NCBI GenBank assembly: GCA_003116995.1 | Contig: BDSL01000024.1 | Coordinates: 620,001-684,000 of the forward strand | Source: Yamagishiella unicocca | Taxonomy: Eukaryota; Chlorophyta; Chlorophyceae; Chlamydomonadales; Volvocaceae | DNA length: 64,000 nucleotides | Direction: 5' to 3' | Shown here: positions 61,207 through 64,000 of the stretch, in pieces | How positions within the stretch are numbered: position 1 is the stretch's first letter | How the letters are laid out: each line of letters begins with the position of its first letter | Translations under genes and position numbers: made by a program | Notes under the pieces: model-generated | Database searches by the model: none | What the model was told of the DNA's origin: nothing | Seen by the model: the letters and a program-made list of their open reading frames with translations, nothing else

Positions 61207-63225
61207 CTACCCTAGCTTCAACTTCTGGGCGCCATAAAAGTGTCAGAACCGCGCGCTCAAATGTTGCAGAAGGATTGCAGCTTACTCCAATGTGAGGTTC
61301 ATTTGTCAACATTGGTGTTGTTTCGATGCGTTGATGGCCCGCTGGGGAGTACAGCCCGATGTGGGGGAAGCTGCCACTGCACTCGTACACCCGTGGGCCG
61401 CATCAGGCCATCTCCGTTCCGTTTTGTTACCATATAGCTTAATGCGACAACACAAGTCTTGTTGGCTTGCATCCTCCATTCAATTTGCCTTGCAGCAGAC
61501 AGCCCCGACGCCTCGCCTTCCCTCGCCTTCCTGTTTGCCTGTCTACGTTCGGCCGGTTTTCGGCCGTCCTAGCCCTCGCCCTCCTTTGCACCCCTTTGGC
61601 CGGACCGCTCTGGAACATTGCCCGTTGCCGATGGCACTGTAAAGCTGCGTCAAACACAGCTTACTCTGGCATAGCAACGGGGTACGGGATGCGATCATAG
61701 CCTTTAACGCCAAGAGGAGACGTGGTTTACAATCGGCAACCAAATTGCCACGCGCTGGCTTTGGCGTATGTACGCTTCTGTCGTATGGTTATTGTGCAGC
61801 CTTACGAGCGGCGATGACGCCTTTGTGGGCAGTTAAAACACGTAGAGGCCTTCACATGGGGGGCCAACCCTGGCCAACAAGATGTCGCCGCCCAGGCGTT
61901 TTTGCAGGATGTGCTTTCCCGCTCGTCCCGCACTTGCGGAGGTAGTGACCGATCTGGGTCAGGAGTGGCAAAGGGGCATTTGCGGCGCTACTTGTGCGGG
62001 GTTTTCATCGGGAGACACCCCGCAGGGAGATGCCGCGTGTAAGCCATTCAGTCTCGGCCGCGGTATCCGTGCCCAGCAGTATTTGCCGAACGCGCACACC
62101 CGGTCAGCCGTAGCTGTCCTCACAAGCCCGTCAATAACAACACCGGCGTTTACCAACAACTACGTGTCTGCAGGCATTGCGCGGTACGTATGGGGCGTAC
62201 GCAAGGGGCACTGAGCACTTGATCAGCAAGCTGCTCGCGCAGGTGATCAGCCAGCTTCTATGCAGCTTGCGTGCACTGACGACGTGTACGGATACGTGAG
62301 CCCGGCAATCTTGGAGTCCCATTCCTGAAGATAGAGTGACAGGTGTTCGTTCAGCTTTCGCTCGCATCGACTAAAACGCTCTACAGTAAACAGCATTGAT
62401 GCAACAGGATACCCGACTAGGTCACCTATCTGATGTACTCGCGTTCGCGTCTCATGCGACAATTGGTGTTTCACGCGCGACTGACATGTCGTCACGCGGC
62501 AGCAGGTCGCGACAGAAAGGGACGAGGAGCAGAGGGGCACTAGCGGGCGCCAAAGAGGGCAGCAGCAGACGGTCTTAGGAACCATTGCTGGTGTCTTGCT
62601 GGGGAGCTGTACCCGAAGAACGCGATGGGGACCAAAGGTGGCAAGCCTCCACAGGGGGATAGGGGCGTCAAGTGGGTTCGGGGCCTGTTAGGGACCTGCT
62701 TGGATTAGAGACCGAATTCATAACAGGGAGAACGCCCTTCCGGATATCCGCACGATGCCGCGCGGCGTGGGGCCGTGTGCGCGTGGTGGCGTGCATGGCG
62801 TGTTCGCTGGGCCGTGCGGTTCCGGGTAGGGAGCAGCGGTCCCTCCTGGCGGCTCCCGGCGCTCTCCCTGGCGCTCGCAAGGTGTCAGGAGCTAGATGAT
62901 GTGCGCGCGTGTGAGAAGCCTTGGTGAGAGCGGGCGCGGTTGCCCTGACTCGGCTCCTGTGATGGAAATCGCGCACGTCGCGGAAATTCGAAGGATTCAA
63001 GTGGGCATTTCCGTGCAGGCGCCTCTAGCTTGTTGTACGTACGGCGAAACTGTTGTTGTCAGCGGTTAAGGCGCATATTTCCGTTACTTCCATGTATCAG
63101 TACGAAAATGCTGCAAGTTGTATCTGTTTGCGGAAAATAGCAAACGAGAAGTGGTAGTGGCTTAATTCCGGTAATACCTTGAATAGATGCGCCGGTGTTG
63201 TAGATAAGCCCCGGCTCCTTGAAGA
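61207..63225. other. Intergenic between VHS-GAT and the terminal ShKT gene
   Basis: Two divergently transcribed genes flank this 2-kb stretch, so it holds both promoters. Frames up to about 110 codons occur, but none shows a motif or splices into a neighbour. Confidence 0.4.
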
Positions 63226-64000
63226 ATGCGAGCCGCTGTTGCCTTAGCCGTGGCTACGCTGCTGGGAGCATGTAGCGTTGGTGGCGAGACGACAAGCGAC
63301 CGCGAGGATGCATTTATAGGATACTCGGAGCGTGCTCTGGAATGCCAGGACCGCCTGGATCATTGCCGTGAGAGGGCACGGCGCAATGGGTGCCTTACTG
63401 ATCCCTACAACATGCGGACGTTCTGCCCAATTTCGTGTGCCGTGTCCAAATGCGTTGCCGGTGGCACCCTCAAGGTATGTCAGTTTGCCGGCCTGTGCCG
63501 CTGTAGGCCCAATCTCAACCTATTGACTGTTTACAGGTGCGACATGAGGGCTTCGCGACGCCCGAGGACACGGACATCTTCGCGCAGCGATGCGCAGCTC
63601 GCATCCCTGCCGGCCCCGGGCTAGAGGCCTCAAAAAAGGCTTTTCAAGCTCATTTCCGAACACGCAAGTTCGCCAGTAAGCATGTTGCTGGGACTCCGGG
63701 AGCTCGCTCGCTTCGCTTGGGGGGGGGACGCCGCTGGTGTCGCCGTACCTTTCCTGCTGCCCTCCATGTCCTCCAAAGCTGCCGAACAGCTCGGAGAGTA
63801 GGCTTATGCGCACGAGGCCTTGCCAAAGGGCAACATCTCCTCCCCCCTGGCCCATGGAAGCCCTGTGTACCCGACCTGGATCCAACAACCACCACCTCTT
63901 TCCAGTCCCCTCTCCTATCGAGCCGCCAACTCCAACCCACTCCGATACGCTCCCTCCTTCCCAGCCGCCGCCGCCGCCGCCGCTCAACAACCCCAACGCA
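63226..64000 (+). CDS. Secreted ShKT-domain protein (3' end beyond the window)
   Basis: Exon 1 (63226-63474, 83 codons, donor AAG|GTATGT) starts with a signal peptide, MRAAVALAVATLLGACS. It continues into a ShKT domain with six cysteines: ECQDRLDHCRERARRNGC, then TFCPISCAVSKC. Exon 2 begins at 63537 in phase (TTACAG|GTGCGA) and encodes VRHEGFATPEDTDIFAQRC and AARIPAGPGLEASKKAF. It probably ends at the donor CCA|GTAAGC (63675/63676), and the gene continues past the window edge. ShKT domains in volvocine algae occur in secreted proteases, hydroxylases and matrix proteins; the catalytic part, if any, is not visible here, so no function is assigned. Confidence 0.72.

Overview
The window is nuclear DNA of a volvocine green alga (order Chlamydomonadales, the Chlamydomonas/Gonium/Volvox group). 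It is GC-rich, its genes are split into many small exons with GT-AG introns and codons ending in G or C, and most introns carry minisatellites. The families present are characteristic of the group: pherophorin-type extracellular-matrix proteins, ShKT domains and hydroxyproline-type PPSPXP rods. I cannot name the species. Gene models were made by hand: donor, acceptor and reading phase were matched at each junction reported, except where an uncertainty is stated.

Left part (1-32 kb). Three tandem paralogues of a secreted two-module pherophorin-like protein lie on the minus strand (A 1451-5520, B 7744-12258, C 28182-31949). Each has eight exons, identical intron phases and a 24-nt last exon. 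Between B and C lie a tRNA-Phe(GAA) gene, a U2 snRNA gene, a decayed phytochelatin synthase (plus strand), two fragments of a non-LTR retrotransposon, a 54-unit hexanucleotide array and a minus-strand gene for a secreted zinc metallopeptidase with four ShKT domains and a proline-rich rod.

Middle (32-50.9 kb). About 4.4 kb without a recognisable gene is followed by a minus-strand gene ending in a truncated-haemoglobin domain (36377-39959, 5' end unresolved). Divergent to it is RPF1, a Brix-domain ribosome biogenesis factor (40476-46173). A repeat-rich intergenic stretch follows.

Right part (50.9-64 kb). A leucine-rich-repeat protein with an F-box-like N terminus and a VHS-GAT (TOM1-like) ubiquitin-sorting adaptor lie on the minus strand. 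At the end, a plus-strand secreted ShKT protein runs off the window.

A short dispersed retroelement runs through the window. One full-length 137-bp copy has a 9-bp target-site duplication, and about a dozen shorter or diverged copies lie mainly in introns and intergenic DNA. One 31-bp truncated copy with an 8-bp duplication lies in frame inside a phytochelatin synthase exon. The secreted proteins (pherophorins A-C, metallopeptidase, terminal ShKT protein) form an extracellular-matrix-themed neighbourhood; the right-hand genes are housekeeping.
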